Assembly: GCF_038449125.1 (NCBI RefSeq)
Contig: NZ_CP151800.1
Coordinates: forward strand, 3,816,406-3,880,405
DNA length: 64,000 nucleotides
Origin: Kosakonia sp. BYX6
GTDB lineage: Bacteria > Pseudomonadota > Gammaproteobacteria > Enterobacterales > Enterobacteriaceae
Reading direction: 5' to 3'
Shown: positions 19,987-29,172 of the stretch, piece after piece
Position numbering within the stretch: the first letter of the stretch is position 1
Layout of the letters: each line of letters begins with the position of its first letter
Notes under the pieces: generated by a model
Told to the model about the DNA's origin: nothing
Seen by the model: the letters and a program-made list of their open reading frames with translations, nothing else
Database searches by the model: none
Position numbers and translations under genes: made by a program

Positions 19987-20841
19987 GTGTTGATTATTGA
20001 AACCCTCCCGCTGCTGCGTCAGCATATCCGCAGATTGCGCCAGGAAGGAAAACGCATTGCGCTGGTGCCAACGATGGGCAACCTGCACGATGGTCACATG
20101 AAACTGGTCGACGAAGCCAAAGCCCGCGCCGATGTGGTGGTGGTGAGCATTTTCGTCAACCCGATGCAGTTCGACAGGCCAGACGATCTGGTGCGCTACC
20201 CGCGTACGCTGCAACAAGATTGCGAAAAACTGAATAAACGCAAAGTTGATTTCGTTTTTGCTCCCGCACCTGCGGATATCTACCCGCAGGGCACCGATAG
20301 CCAAACCTATGTCGATGTGCCGGGCATTTCGACGATGCTGGAAGGCGCAAGCCGTCCTGGCCATTTTCGCGGCGTGTCGACCATCGTCAGCAAACTGTTT
20401 AACCTGGTACAGCCAGATATCGCCTGCTTCGGCGAGAAGGATTACCAGCAGTTGCAGTTGATCCGCAAAATGGTCGCTGATATGGGCTACGACATTGAGA
20501 TTGTCGGCGTACCGACCGTGCGGGCGAAAGATGGCCTGGCGCTCAGTTCGCGCAACGGTTATCTCACCGCCGATCAGCGCAAAATCGCCCCGGCATTAAG
20601 CAAAGTGATGAATGCCATCGCCACAAAATTGCAGGCGGGCGAGCGCAATGTTGAAGAGTTGGTGGTCATTGCGGAGCAGGAAATCAACGACGCCGGTTTG
20701 CGCGCCGATGATATTCAAATCCGCGACGCGGACACCCTGCAAGCGCTGTCCGAAAGCAGCCAACGTGCGGTCATTTTGATGGCGGCCTGGCTTGGTCAGG
20801 CGCGGCTTATCGACAATAAAGTGGTCGAATTCGCCCGCTAG
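19987..20841 (+). CDS. panC: Pantothenate synthetase
   Basis: Condenses pantoate and beta-alanine with ATP through a pantoyl-adenylate intermediate. Seen: [14 protein letters not shown] (the HIGH-like ATP site), FVNPMQF, and [13 protein letters not shown] (the KMSKS-like loop). The length is 284, against 283 in E. coli. It starts at a GTG eight bases after AAGGAG, immediately followed by a TTG that could also serve. E. coli carries yadD between panC and panD; here only 125 non-coding bases remain. Confidence 0.97.
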   Translation: MLIIETLPLLRQHIRRLRQEGKRIALVPTMGNLHDGHMKLVDEAKARADVVVVSIFVNPMQFDRPDDLVRYPRTLQQDCEKLNKRKVDFVFAPAPADIYPQGTDSQTYVDVPGISTMLEGASRPGHFRGVSTIVSKLFNLVQPDIACFGEKDYQQLQLIRKMVADMGYDIEIVGVPTVRAKDGLALSSRNGYLTADQRKIAPALSKVMNAIATKLQAGERNVEELVVIAEQEINDAGLRADDIQIRDADTLQALSESSQRAVILMAAWLGQARLIDNKVVEFAR

Positions 20842-20893
20842 ACAGGGCGAATAAATCGGGCAATACTCCTCTGCACGCCGGTTCGGGCGTACG

Positions 20894-20935
20894 GAAAACA
20901 GACGGGGAATATGCATGGAGCTGCCCCCCGTTTTC
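20894..20935 (+). other. Hairpin in the panC-panD gap
   Basis: GAAAA pairs with TTTTC, and inside it CGGGG pairs with CCCCG, with a four-base bulge and an 18-base loop. No T-run follows, so it is not a clean terminator. It ends about 30 bases before the panD ATG and may shape the panD leader. Confidence 0.35.
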
Positions 20936-20966
20936 AGGTTAATTATCAGCAATAAAGGTTTAATTT

Positions 20967-21347
20967 ATGATCCGCACTATGCTGCAAGGCAAGCTCCACC
21001 GCGTCAAAGTGACGCAGGCAGACCTGCATTACGAAGGTTCCTGCGCCATTGACCAGGATTTCCTTGAGGCGGCTGGTATTCTGGAATACGAAGCCATCGA
21101 TATTTATAACGTGACCAACGGCAAACGCTTTTCAACTTACGCGATTGCTGGCGAGCGCGGTTCCCGAATCATTTCTGTTAACGGCGCGGCGGCACACTGC
21201 GCGGACGTGGGCGATATCCTGATTATCGCCAGCTACGTCACCATGCCGGATGAAGTTGCCCGTAGCTGGCAGCCGAAAGTGGCCTATTTTGATGGCGACA
21301 ACGAGATGAAACGCACCGCGAAAGCCGTGCCGGTTCAGGTTGCCTGA
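20967..21347 (+). CDS. panD: Aspartate 1-decarboxylase proenzyme
   Basis: Pyruvoyl enzyme that makes beta-alanine from aspartate for pantothenate. The self-cleavage site Gly24-Ser25 is in HYEGSCAID. The 126 residues equal the E. coli proenzyme. In enterobacteria maturation needs PanZ (encoded elsewhere). The ATG follows AAAGG at a longish spacing. Its stop is only four bases from the stop of the converging yadE. Confidence 0.98.
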   Translation: MIRTMLQGKLHRVKVTQADLHYEGSCAIDQDFLEAAGILEYEAIDIYNVTNGKRFSTYAIAGERGSRIISVNGAAAHCADVGDILIIASYVTMPDEVARSWQPKVAYFDGDNEMKRTAKAVPVQVA

Positions 21348-21351
21348 TGCC

Positions 21352-22596
21352 CTACCCCTGCGGCTGATTACTGATCAGCCGCGACATTGTCTCCAGCGAA
21401 TCCGTTTTCAACACATACACTCGCTTCAGTAAAAACGGGTTATCGCCCGGCTTCACTTTTCCCCGCACTGTGGTAACCGCCAGATGGAAACCCGCGTCAT
21501 TCGCCGCTTTCACCGCGTTATCGTTATAGCCGCCAAACGGATACGACAGATAGAGTACATGTGGGTTGAACTGCGCCAGCGCACGGCGCGAGTGTTTAAA
21601 ATCAAACAAAATATTGTGATAACTGCGGCTGAGCAGAATCGGGTGCATCGCCGCATCAACCCTGTGCAGAAAATGGGTGTGCGACTGCACATCAAACACA
21701 TCCTGAATGCTGTTCAGTTCCGACACGCTCATAAACTGCAATGACTGTGGATCCCACTTCTGCGGTAGTAATTTAATGCGCGACGAGATAATAAACGCCG
21801 TCGCCTTAAAACCGTAGCCATGCAGGATCGGATACGCGTAACGGCTGACGGATTTCAGTCCATCATCAAAGGTGATAACCACCGATCGCGCGGGCAAATT
21901 CATGCGGTTACGCACGTAGCCTTCCAGTTGGTACATCGACAACGTGGTGTAACGCTGGTCGCGCAGCCAGGTCATCTGGTTAGTGAAGGCGCGCACCGAG
22001 GTCGTGGTCGAGGTGTGACGAAAACGCGTGTTCTCTTCATCGCGCAGAATATGGTGATAAGTCAGCACCGGCAGGCCATTATCTTCTTGCGCGTCAAGAC
22101 TGCTGACCCATGCCAGCCGGTTGCCGATGCGGATCTGAAACCAAGTCAGGTTCAGTCTGTCTTTCAGCTTATTGATAATGGGGTAACGCAGATTTTCCGC
22201 CAACGTACCAAACTGCGGGCTGGTGTTATCCGGGGCGTTATACAGCGGCGTGTCCTGCCAGGTGATCAGATTCTGGTTACTGAGCGGCTTATGCAGATCG
22301 CCCAGGCTATCTTCCACGCGTTGGTCGCCCGATACCGCCTCCAGATGGCCTTTGTCGATAAACCCGCTGCCAAAACCGAAACGAAACGCGTAGTCATCAT
22401 CCGCACCCGGCACCACGGCGAGGATTTGTCCGGCGCGGATATTGCCGACAGTCACCACTCTGTCGCCCACCTGCGCCCAGATATCGGCATTTTCGGTGGT
22501 TTGCATATAACGGGCAGGAACACGTTGTTCACTGACAATACTGGCAGATGCGCCGCACGTAACGAGCAGCAGCAGAAGGGTAATCAAACGAGACAT
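21352..22596 (-). CDS. yadE: Exported polysaccharide deacetylase family protein YadE
   Basis: Predicted exported NodB-type deacetylase of unknown substrate. A signal peptide (about 1-19, [15 protein letters not shown]) is followed by an SH3-like region with [20 protein letters not shown]. The NodB domain begins near residue 170, with VLTYHHIL, motif 1 TFDDG and motif 2 SHTHFLH (aspartate and two histidines for the metal), then LSYPFGG. The length is 414, against 409 in E. coli. A cysteine near residue 14 sits in a weak lipobox-like context (LVTC), so anchoring is possible but uncertain. Confidence 0.93.
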   Translation of the reverse strand: MSRLITLLLLLVTCGASASIVSEQRVPARYMQTTENADIWAQVGDRVVTVGNIRAGQILAVVPGADDDYAFRFGFGSGFIDKGHLEAVSGDQRVEDSLGDLHKPLSNQNLITWQDTPLYNAPDNTSPQFGTLAENLRYPIINKLKDRLNLTWFQIRIGNRLAWVSSLDAQEDNGLPVLTYHHILRDEENTRFRHTSTTTSVRAFTNQMTWLRDQRYTTLSMYQLEGYVRNRMNLPARSVVITFDDGLKSVSRYAYPILHGYGFKATAFIISSRIKLLPQKWDPQSLQFMSVSELNSIQDVFDVQSHTHFLHRVDAAMHPILLSRSYHNILFDFKHSRRALAQFNPHVLYLSYPFGGYNDNAVKAANDAGFHLAVTTVRGKVKPGDNPFLLKRVYVLKTDSLETMSRLISNQPQG

Positions 22597-22829
22597 GAGA
22601 CGAACCGGGTTGAGAAACTGTCATAATTGTAACAAAGCCTGGCGGGTTTAATGGCTTTGATTATGTCAAAAAAGGAGCTAACTCTGCGGATTGCTTTCCT
22701 GCACATGTAACGTAAACCAGTATATTCATCTATTAACACCGAATTATTCCAGTTAAAAATTTGCATTCCCTCCTCATTCGTCTATTTTTAATTTGCAATT
22801 ACAGCTTAATAATGGACTAAGGGATTATC

Positions 22830-23153
22830 ATGAACATGGAAAAAACTATCATTCTGTCTCTGCTTTTGAGTTTTTCATCATTTTCAGGCATTGCTGCCAC
22901 GGTTCAATGCCCTGCAAAAGCAAACATAACGTCAACGGTAGTGGAAAAGGACACGGATGGTATTTCAAGTATGACTTATTGCTCCCCATCAGCCGCTGAT
23001 TGTAAATGGAAAGGATTCGACCCAATGGCGATAATAGGTAGCAAAGTAAAAGAGCTCTTAAATTCTGGTAATAGGCCAACAAAAAACAATGGCTTAACTT
23101 ATTGCGATTACAAATTAGAGACGGGTGATCAAATCAGAATGTCTTTAAAATAA
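22830..23153 (+). CDS. Small secreted protein with four cysteines, function unknown
   Basis: 107 residues with a clear Sec signal peptide (MNMEKTIILSLLLSFSSFSGIAA, cleavage near 23). The mature part of about 84 residues has cysteines at 27, 51, 58 and 92, enough for two disulfides. The VQCPAK start and CKWKGFDP resemble small DUF3757-type periplasmic proteins of enterobacteria, but this is only a recollected similarity. The start follows AAGGG by six bases; a second ATG two codons later is possible. The gene and its flanks are visibly AT-rich with rare codons (ATA, AAA runs), unlike the neighbours, which suggests acquisition. No E. coli counterpart lies here. Confidence 0.75.
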   Translation: MNMEKTIILSLLLSFSSFSGIAATVQCPAKANITSTVVEKDTDGISSMTYCSPSAADCKWKGFDPMAIIGSKVKELLNSGNRPTKNNGLTYCDYKLETGDQIRMSLK

Positions 23154-23180
23154 TATTGATTGCAGTTCCTGACTGACAAT

Positions 23181-23200
23181 AAGACCGTCAAAGCGGTCTT
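23181..23200 (+). terminator. Hairpin after the small secreted-protein gene
   Basis: AAGACCG and CGGTCTT form a seven-pair stem around TCAAAG, 27 bases after the stop. The following sequence is attg, so the T-tract is poor. It probably ends the small gene's transcript. Confidence 0.5.
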
Positions 23201-23223
23201 ATTGAATGCGCGGTATAAGACGG

Positions 23224-23255
23224 AAAAAATCCGTGCTGCCAAAGCAGACACGGAT
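23224..23255 (-). terminator. Intrinsic terminator of yadGH
   Basis: On the minus strand ATCCGTG-t-CTGC pairs with GCAG-CACGGAT around TTTG, followed by a run of six T. It lies about 137 bases beyond the yadH stop and is the first convincing terminator for yadG-yadH. Confidence 0.75.
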
Positions 23256-23270
23256 GAATTCAGTCGTTGC

Positions 23271-23337
23271 ATGGGTAGGGTCTCAGTCCAGGGCATAGCG
23301 AGTCTCCTCTTTTATGCCAGTCATAACTGTTACCCAT
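23271..23337. other. Nested inverted-repeat element
   Basis: Three nested complementary pairs are seen: ATGGGTA with TACCCAT at the ends, CAGT with ACTG inside, and GGCATA with TATGCC around a 15-base loop. The region contains no convincing gene. Read on the minus strand it lies in the 3' untranslated part of the yadGH transcript, before the terminator at 23224-23255. Function unknown; it could be a 3'-UTR structure or a decayed repeat. Confidence 0.45.
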
Positions 23338-23391
23338 GTTTCCGGTTCATACCGCCAGCGCCATCCGGCGAAATGCCCCGTAAAACGTCAG

Positions 23392-24162
23392 TTAACTGCG
23401 CAGCCCGCGCCCGCGGTTAATCAAATACCAGCACAGCAGGTAGAAGAAGAGAATAAACACCACCAGCACGGTAACCGTGGTGAACAGCGGCACATCCGAA
23501 ATGCCGAGGAAACCAAAACGGAAGCCGCTGATCATATAAACGATCGGGTTCAGGTGTGACAGAGCCTGCCAAAACGGCGGCAGCAGCGTCATGGAATAGA
23601 ACACGCCGCCCAGATAGGTTAACGGGGTCAGCACGAACGTTGGGATCAGGCTGATGTCGTCAAAGGTTTTGGCGAACACCGCATTCAGCAGACCCGCCAG
23701 CGAGAACAGCACGGCGGTCAGCAGCAGCGTCAACCCGACGAATAACCATGAATGCACCTGGAAAGGCACGAAAAACAGCGAAACTGCCGTGACCAGAATA
23801 CCCACGCACAACCCGCGCGCCACGCCGCCGCCAACATAGCCCGTGATGATGACATGCGTCGGCACCGGGGCGACCAGCAGTTCTTCAATGTTGCGCTGAA
23901 ACTTGGCGCTGAAAAACGACGAGGCCACGTTGGCGTAAGCATTGGTGATCACCGCCATCATGATTAAGCCCGGCACGATAAACTGCATGTAGGTAAAGCC
24001 GTGCATTTCACCGATGCGCGAACCAATCAGGTTGCCGAAAATAATGAAATAAAGCGTCATGGTGATCACTGGTGGAACCAGTGTCTGCACCCAAATACGC
24101 ATAAAACGCTGGATCTCTTTGTACCAGATACTTTTCAGCGCCACCCAAAACAGTTGCATCAT
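23392..24162 (-). CDS. yadH: ABC-2 type inner-membrane permease YadH
   Basis: Membrane half of an exporter with unknown cargo. It has six hydrophobic segments in 256 residues with the ABC-2 pattern: IRRFMRIWVQTLVPPVI-type amphipathic start, FIVPGLIMMAVI, and AGLLNAVFAKTFDDISLIPTFVLTPLTYLGG before the last segments. The length equals E. coli YadH. Its ATG overlaps the yadG stop by four bases, so the two are made together. Confidence 0.95.
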   Translation of the reverse strand: MMQLFWVALKSIWYKEIQRFMRIWVQTLVPPVITMTLYFIIFGNLIGSRIGEMHGFTYMQFIVPGLIMMAVITNAYANVASSFFSAKFQRNIEELLVAPVPTHVIITGYVGGGVARGLCVGILVTAVSLFFVPFQVHSWLFVGLTLLLTAVLFSLAGLLNAVFAKTFDDISLIPTFVLTPLTYLGGVFYSMTLLPPFWQALSHLNPIVYMISGFRFGFLGISDVPLFTTVTVLVVFILFFYLLCWYLINRGRGLRS

Positions 24163-25085
24163 GCGCTTTCTCCTTTCCTGTCATGCACCAACGTCACAAA
24201 CAGTTCTTCGAGACGGTTGGCTTTGTTTCGCATACTTAATACCTGAATCCCCTGCGCGCTTAACTGGCTGAACACGCTGTTTACCCCCTGTTCCCGCAGC
24301 ACTTCCACTTCCAGCGTGGAAGTGTCCACCAGCCGGTATTGGTAACCTTCGAGCTTCGGCAGTGGGCATTTCGGCGCTAAATCGAGAATAAATGTTTCCG
24401 ATTTCAGCTTGGAAAGCAGCGACTTCATGGAGGTGTTTTCGATCAGATCGCCACGCTGGATGATGCCGATATTGCGGCACAGCATTTCCGCTTCTTCCAG
24501 GTAGTGGGTGGTCAGAATAATGGTGGTGCCTTTGTCGTTCAGATCTTTCAGGAAGCCCCACATTGAGCGGCGTAACTCAATGTCGACGCCCGCCGTTGGT
24601 TCATCAAGGATCAGCAATTTCGGCTCATGCATTAACGCACGGGCAATCATCAAACGGCGTTTCATCCCACCGGAGAGCATTCGCGCACGTTCGTTGCGTT
24701 TTTCCCACAGATCAAGCTGGTTCAGGTATTTTTCGCTACGAACCAGCGCCTCTTTGCGATCGACGCCGTAGTAGCCCGCCTGGTTAACCACGATCTGCTG
24801 CACGGTTTCGAACGGGTTGAAGTTGAACTCTTGCGGCACCAGCCCAAGCTGGCGTTTCGCATTTACCACGTCTTTTTCCAGGTCGTAGCCAAAGACACTG
24901 ACACGCCCGGAAGATTTATTTACCAAAGAACTGATAATGCCAATGGTGGTCGATTTCCCCGCGCCGTTCGGCCCAAGAAGCGCGTAGAAATCGCCCGCTT
25001 CTACTTTTAAATCAATACCGCGCAGCGCCTGAACGCCGCCCGGGTAGGTTTTTTTAAGCTGCTCAAGCTCCAGTGCAATGGTCAT
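24159..25085 (-). CDS. yadG: ABC transporter ATP-binding protein YadG
   Basis: ATPase partner of YadH. Walker A GPNGAGKST near residue 38, Q-loop LVPQEFNFN, signature LSGGMKRR, Walker B LLILDEPTAGVD and H-loop TTHYLEEAE are all intact. The length of 308 equals E. coli. A C-terminal domain of about 80 residues (DRR-type DUF fold common in ABC-2 exporters) follows the ATPase. It is divergent from can across 107 bases. The substrate is not known in E. coli either. Confidence 0.95.
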   Translation of the reverse strand: MTIALELEQLKKTYPGGVQALRGIDLKVEAGDFYALLGPNGAGKSTTIGIISSLVNKSSGRVSVFGYDLEKDVVNAKRQLGLVPQEFNFNPFETVQQIVVNQAGYYGVDRKEALVRSEKYLNQLDLWEKRNERARMLSGGMKRRLMIARALMHEPKLLILDEPTAGVDIELRRSMWGFLKDLNDKGTTIILTTHYLEEAEMLCRNIGIIQRGDLIENTSMKSLLSKLKSETFILDLAPKCPLPKLEGYQYRLVDTSTLEVEVLREQGVNSVFSQLSAQGIQVLSMRNKANRLEELFVTLVHDRKGESA

Positions 25086-25192
25086 GAATTATCACTTACC
25101 TATTTTCTTACACTCGATGTGTGGTTTAAAAAGACGGAGAGTTGACCTATATTAGCGCCACGCACTAATTTGGTTACAGGTCGTTAACCTCT

Positions 25193-25855
25193 ATGAAAGA
25201 CATAGATACACTCATCAGCAATAATGCACTATGGTCAAAAATGCTGGTGGAAGAAGATCCAGGATTCTTCGAAACACTTGCGCAAGCCCAGAAGCCGCGC
25301 TTTCTCTGGATTGGATGCTCCGACTCCCGCGTTCCCGCTGAGCGCCTTACCGGGCTCGAACCGGGCGAACTGTTTGTTCACCGCAACGTGGCTAACCTCG
25401 TCATCCATACCGACCTGAACTGCCTGTCGGTTGTGCAGTATGCCGTTGATGTGCTGGAAGTTGAACACATCATTATCTGCGGTCACTACGGCTGTGGCGG
25501 TGTGCAAGCCGCGGTTGAAAACCCGGAACTGGGGCTTATCGACAACTGGCTGCTGCACATTCGCGATATCTGGTTTAAACATAGCTCGCTGCTTGGCGAA
25601 ATGCCGCCAGAACGCCGTCTTGATACCCTTTGCGAATTGAACGTGATGGAGCAGGTCTACAACTTGGGCCACTCGACGATCATGCAATCCGCCTGGAAAC
25701 GTGGTCAGAAAGTGACGATCCACGGCTGGGCTTACGGTATTCACGACGGTCTGCTTCGCAACCTGGATGTCACCGCCACCAACCGCGAATCGCTGGAACA
25801 GCGCTATCGGCAAGGCGTTTCCAATCTGAGCCAGAAGCACAGCAACCACAAATAA
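25193..25855 (+). CDS. can: Beta-class carbonic anhydrase Can
   Basis: Cytosolic zinc enzyme that interconverts CO2 and bicarbonate. It is essential in air for E. coli because it supplies bicarbonate to carboxylases. The zinc and catalytic residues are seen in CSDSR (Cys42, Asp44) and HYGCGG (His98, Cys101). The length of 220 equals E. coli Can (YadF). It ends in a strong terminator directed at hpt. Confidence 0.98.
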   Translation: MKDIDTLISNNALWSKMLVEEDPGFFETLAQAQKPRFLWIGCSDSRVPAERLTGLEPGELFVHRNVANLVIHTDLNCLSVVQYAVDVLEVEHIIICGHYGCGGVQAAVENPELGLIDNWLLHIRDIWFKHSSLLGEMPPERRLDTLCELNVMEQVYNLGHSTIMQSAWKRGQKVTIHGWAYGIHDGLLRNLDVTATNRESLEQRYRQGVSNLSQKHSNHK

Positions 25856-25859
25856 TTAT

Positions 25860-25884
25860 CGGGGCCAATGGCCCCGATTTTTTT
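25860..25884 (+). terminator. Terminator of can
   Basis: CGGGGCC and GGCCCCG pair around AAT, followed by a run of seven T. It begins four bases after the can stop and touches the stop of the converging hpt. Confidence 0.93.
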
Positions 25885-26419
25885 ATTCGTCCAGCATCAC
25901 TACTTTGCCGACATACGGCAGATGGCGATAACGCTGCGCGTAATCAATGCCGTAACCCACCACAAACTCATCCGGAATGGAAAAGCCGATAAATTCGACA
26001 GGAACGTCCACTTCGCGACGGGACGGTTTATCCAGCAGGGTGCAAATCGCCAGTGATTTCGGCTCACGCAGGCTGAGGATTTCACGCACTTTCGACAGCG
26101 TATTGCCAGAGTCGATAATGTCTTCGACGATCAACACGTCTTTGCCGCGGATATCTTCATCAAGATCTTTGAGGATTTTCACATCGCGGGTGGTCGACAT
26201 GCCGCTGCCGTAGCTGGAGGCGGTCATAAAATCGACTTCATGGGAAACCTGCACTTCACGACACAGGTCGGCCATAAACATAAATGAGCCGCGTAACAGC
26301 CCCACCAGCACCATTTCGCTGCCGCTATCTTTGTAACGCTCAGTGATTTGACGGCCCAATTCGGCGACGCGCGCGTTGATCTCCGCTTCCGGGATCATCA
26401 CTTCAACTTTGTGTTTCAT
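25883..26419 (-). CDS. hpt: Hypoxanthine phosphoribosyltransferase
   Basis: Purine salvage enzyme that makes IMP from hypoxanthine and PRPP. The PRPP-binding signature [14 protein letters not shown] is intact, as is the flexible-loop region [12 protein letters not shown]. The length of 178 equals the E. coli enzyme. Start: [14 protein letters not shown]. It is divergent from gcd and shares the promoter region containing the CRP site. Confidence 0.97.
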   Translation of the reverse strand: MKHKVEVMIPEAEINARVAELGRQITERYKDSGSEMVLVGLLRGSFMFMADLCREVQVSHEVDFMTASSYGSGMSTTRDVKILKDLDEDIRGKDVLIVEDIIDSGNTLSKVREILSLREPKSLAICTLLDKPSRREVDVPVEFIGFSIPDEFVVGYGIDYAQRYRHLPYVGKVVMLDE

Positions 26420-26547
26420 TTAACTAACCATATGGTTTTAATGGTAAATCATTCAATACCGTTGACATAAACCGGTGATTGAAACGCAAGGCGTGCAGTA
26501 TACCAGTAAAACGATTTCTGGTGGGCATTGCGCAATAAAGCTCTATT

Positions 26548-26563
26548 TGTGATGACGATCACA
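26548..26563. promoter_or_regulatory. CRP binding site upstream of gcd
   Basis: TGTGA-tgacga-TCACA is a perfect match to the CRP half-site consensus with six-base spacing. Its centre is about 70 bases before the gcd ATG and about 136 from the hpt ATG. cAMP-CRP control of gcd is reported in E. coli. Confidence 0.85.
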
Positions 26564-26624
26564 GTTGTTAACATCTATACTTAGTTGCTATCAAAATATT
26601 AACAAACTGATGAGTGTCTTTTTT

Positions 26625-29015
26625 ATGGCAGAAACTAAAACTCAACGGTCGCGGCTACTTATTACGCTGACGACGCTGTTTGCAGCCTTTTGCGGGCTGT
26701 ATCTTTTAATCGGTGGAGTCTGGCTTATTTCCATTGGCGGCTCCTGGTACTACCCCATCGCCGGTCTGGTGATGCTGGGTGTCACATGGTTACTCTGGAA
26801 AGGAAAACGCACCGCGCTTTGGTTGTATGCCGCGCTGCTGCTCGCCACCATGATTTGGGGCGTCTGGGAAGTTGGCTTCGACTTCTGGGCGCTGACGCCG
26901 CGAAGCGATATTCTCGTCTTCTTCGGTATCTGGTTGATTCTGCCGTTTGTCTGGCGTCGACTGATTGTCCCGTCCAGCGGCGCAGTCGCTGCGCTGGTGG
27001 TTGCCCTGCTGATCAGCGGCGGCATTCTCACCTGGGCAGGCTTTAACGATCCGCAAGAAGTTAACGGCACGCTGAGCGCCGATGCCACTGCGGCAGCGCC
27101 GATTTCCCAGGTTGCCGACAGCGACTGGCCTGCCTACGGTCGTAACCAGGAAGGCCAGCGTTACTCCCCGCTTAAGCAAATCAACGCCGATAACGTTAAA
27201 AACCTGAAAGAAGCCTGGGTGTTCCGTACCGGTGATCTGAAATTGCCGACCGATCCGGGTGAAATCACCAATGAAGTGACCCCCATTAAAGTCGGCGACA
27301 CCTTATTCCTCTGTACGGCGCACCAGCGCTTGTTCGCACTCGACGCGGCGACCGGCAAAGAGAAGTGGCATTTCGACCCGCAGCTCAATGCGAACCCGAG
27401 CTTCCAGCACGTGACTTGCCGTGGTGTTTCCTACCATGAAGCCACCGCAGAAAACGCCAGCCCGGATGTGGTGGCGAACTGCCCGCGTCGCATTATTCTG
27501 CCGGTGAACGATGGCCGTCTGTTTGCAGTTAACGCAGATAACGGCAAGCTGTGCGACGGCTTTGCCAACAAAGGCGTTCTGAACCTGCAAACCAACATGC
27601 CGGTGACCACGCCGGGCATGTACGAACCGACGTCTCCGCCGATTGTCACCGACAAAGTGATTATTATTGCGGGTGCAGTGACGGATAACTTCTCTACCCG
27701 TGAACCGTCCGGTGTGATTCGTGGTTTCGATATCAATACAGGCGAGCTGCTGTGGGCCTTCGATCCGGGCGCGAAAGATCCTAACGCTATCCCGTCGGAT
27801 GAACACCACTTCACCCTTAACTCGCCGAACTCCTGGGCTCCTGCGGCGTATGACGCGAAGCTGGATATCGTTTATCTGCCGATGGGCGTAACAACGCCGG
27901 ATATCTGGGGCGGTAACCGCACACCCGAGCAGGAGCGTTTCGCCAGTTCCATCGTTGCGCTGAATGCCACCACCGGTAAGCTGGTCTGGAATTATCAGAC
28001 CGTACACCACGACCTGTGGGATATGGATATGCCGTCTCAGCCGACGCTGGCGGATATCAATGTCAATGGCAAAACCGTACCGGTCATTTACGCCCCGGCG
28101 AAAACCGGCAACATCTTTGTGCTGGATCGCCGTAACGGTGAACTGGTGGTGCCAGCGCCGGAAAAACCGGTACCGCAGGGTGCGGCGAAAGGCGATTACG
28201 TCACCAAAACGCAGCCCTTCTCTGACCTGAGTTTCCGTCCGAAGAAAGATCTGAGCGGTGCGGATATGTGGGGCGCGACCATGTTCGACCAACTGGTCTG
28301 CCGCGTGATGTTCCATCAGATGCGTTATGAAGGCATTTTCACACCGCCGTCCGAGCAAGGCACGCTGGTGTTCCCGGGTAACCTCGGCATGTTCGAATGG
28401 GGCGGTATCTCCGTCGATCCGAACCGCCAGGTGGCGATTGCCAACCCGATGGCGCTGCCGTTTGTCTCCAAACTGATCCCGCGTGGTCCAGGCAACCCGA
28501 TGGAGCCGCCGAAAGACGCGCAGGGCACCGGTTCCGAATCCGGTATTCAGCCGCAGTACGGCGTGCCGTATGGCGTGACGCTGAACCCGTTCCTGTCACC
28601 GTTTGGTCTGCCGTGTAAGCAACCGGCCTGGGGTTATATTTCCGCACTGGATCTGAAAACTAACCAAGTTGTATGGAAGAAACGTATTGGTACGCCGCAG
28701 GACAGCATGCCGTTCCCGATGCCGTTTAAAGTGCCGTTCAATATGGGTATGCCGATGCTGGGCGGCCCGATTTCCACAGCGGGTAATGTGCTGTTTATCG
28801 CCGGTACCGCAGATAACTACCTACGCGCCTACAATATGAGCAACGGTGAAAAACTGTGGCAAGGTCGTCTGCCCGCGGGCGGTCAGGCAACACCGATGAC
28901 CTATGAGGTGAATGGCAAGCAGTATGTAGTCATTTCCGCAGGCGGTCACGGTTCGTTCGGCACCAAAATGGGCGATTACATTGTCGCTTATGCCCTGCCG
29001 GATGATGCGAAGTAA
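26625..29015 (+). CDS. gcd: PQQ-dependent membrane glucose dehydrogenase
   Basis: Quinoprotein that oxidises glucose to gluconolactone at the periplasmic face and passes electrons to ubiquinone. The first 150 residues hold five membrane segments. The rest is an eight-bladed beta-propeller with tryptophan-docking repeats (DWPAYGRNQEGQRYSPL, GKEKWHFD, GELLWAFDPGAKDPN) and the conserved C-terminal GGHGSFGTKMGDY. The 796 residues equal E. coli. Upstream in-frame ATGs exist, but the conserved start is MAETKTQRSRLL and the CRP site lies just ahead. E. coli makes no PQQ; whether this organism has pqq genes is not visible here. Confidence 0.96.
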   Translation: MAETKTQRSRLLITLTTLFAAFCGLYLLIGGVWLISIGGSWYYPIAGLVMLGVTWLLWKGKRTALWLYAALLLATMIWGVWEVGFDFWALTPRSDILVFFGIWLILPFVWRRLIVPSSGAVAALVVALLISGGILTWAGFNDPQEVNGTLSADATAAAPISQVADSDWPAYGRNQEGQRYSPLKQINADNVKNLKEAWVFRTGDLKLPTDPGEITNEVTPIKVGDTLFLCTAHQRLFALDAATGKEKWHFDPQLNANPSFQHVTCRGVSYHEATAENASPDVVANCPRRIILPVNDGRLFAVNADNGKLCDGFANKGVLNLQTNMPVTTPGMYEPTSPPIVTDKVIIIAGAVTDNFSTREPSGVIRGFDINTGELLWAFDPGAKDPNAIPSDEHHFTLNSPNSWAPAAYDAKLDIVYLPMGVTTPDIWGGNRTPEQERFASSIVALNATTGKLVWNYQTVHHDLWDMDMPSQPTLADINVNGKTVPVIYAPAKTGNIFVLDRRNGELVVPAPEKPVPQGAAKGDYVTKTQPFSDLSFRPKKDLSGADMWGATMFDQLVCRVMFHQMRYEGIFTPPSEQGTLVFPGNLGMFEWGGISVDPNRQVAIANPMALPFVSKLIPRGPGNPMEPPKDAQGTGSESGIQPQYGVPYGVTLNPFLSPFGLPCKQPAWGYISALDLKTNQVVWKKRIGTPQDSMPFPMPFKVPFNMGMPMLGGPISTAGNVLFIAGTADNYLRAYNMSNGEKLWQGRLPAGGQATPMTYEVNGKQYVVISAGGHGSFGTKMGDYIVAYALPDDAK

Positions 29016-29051
29016 TTGTAATTAAACGCTGCTTAACGGGTCTACGCGCTC

Positions 29052-29123
29052 CGTAGGCCTGATAAGCGTTAGCGCCATCAGGCGCTATTGCCGGATGGCG
29101 GCTTACGCCTTATCCGGCCTACA
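29052..29123. repeat. BIME: two inverted REP units after gcd
   Basis: The first unit reads cgtaggcctgataagcgt then tagcgccatcaggc. The second, inverted, reads gccggatggcggcttacgcc then ttatccggcctac and is a consensus-grade REP. It lies between the convergent ends of gcd and cueO, upstream of the gcd terminator. Confidence 0.93.
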
Positions 29124-29140
29124 TTACGATCGATCCCATA

Positions 29141-29172
29141 AGCCCGGCACGCATTGCGCGCCGGGCTTTTTT
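29141..29172 (+). terminator. Terminator after gcd
   Basis: AGCCCGGC and GCCGGGCT form an eight-pair stem, followed by six T. It abuts the stop codon of the converging cueO and ends the gcd transcript. Confidence 0.9.

Noticed and set aside
23351-23370. Single gccatccggcg motif before the yadH end, like half a REP
   Set aside because: Only one arm of the consensus is present and no palindrome forms; too short to call.
23160-23420. Possible 86-codon gene after the small secreted protein
   Set aside because: It runs through a hairpin terminator and the nested inverted repeat, has no ribosome site, and shows no protein-like pattern.
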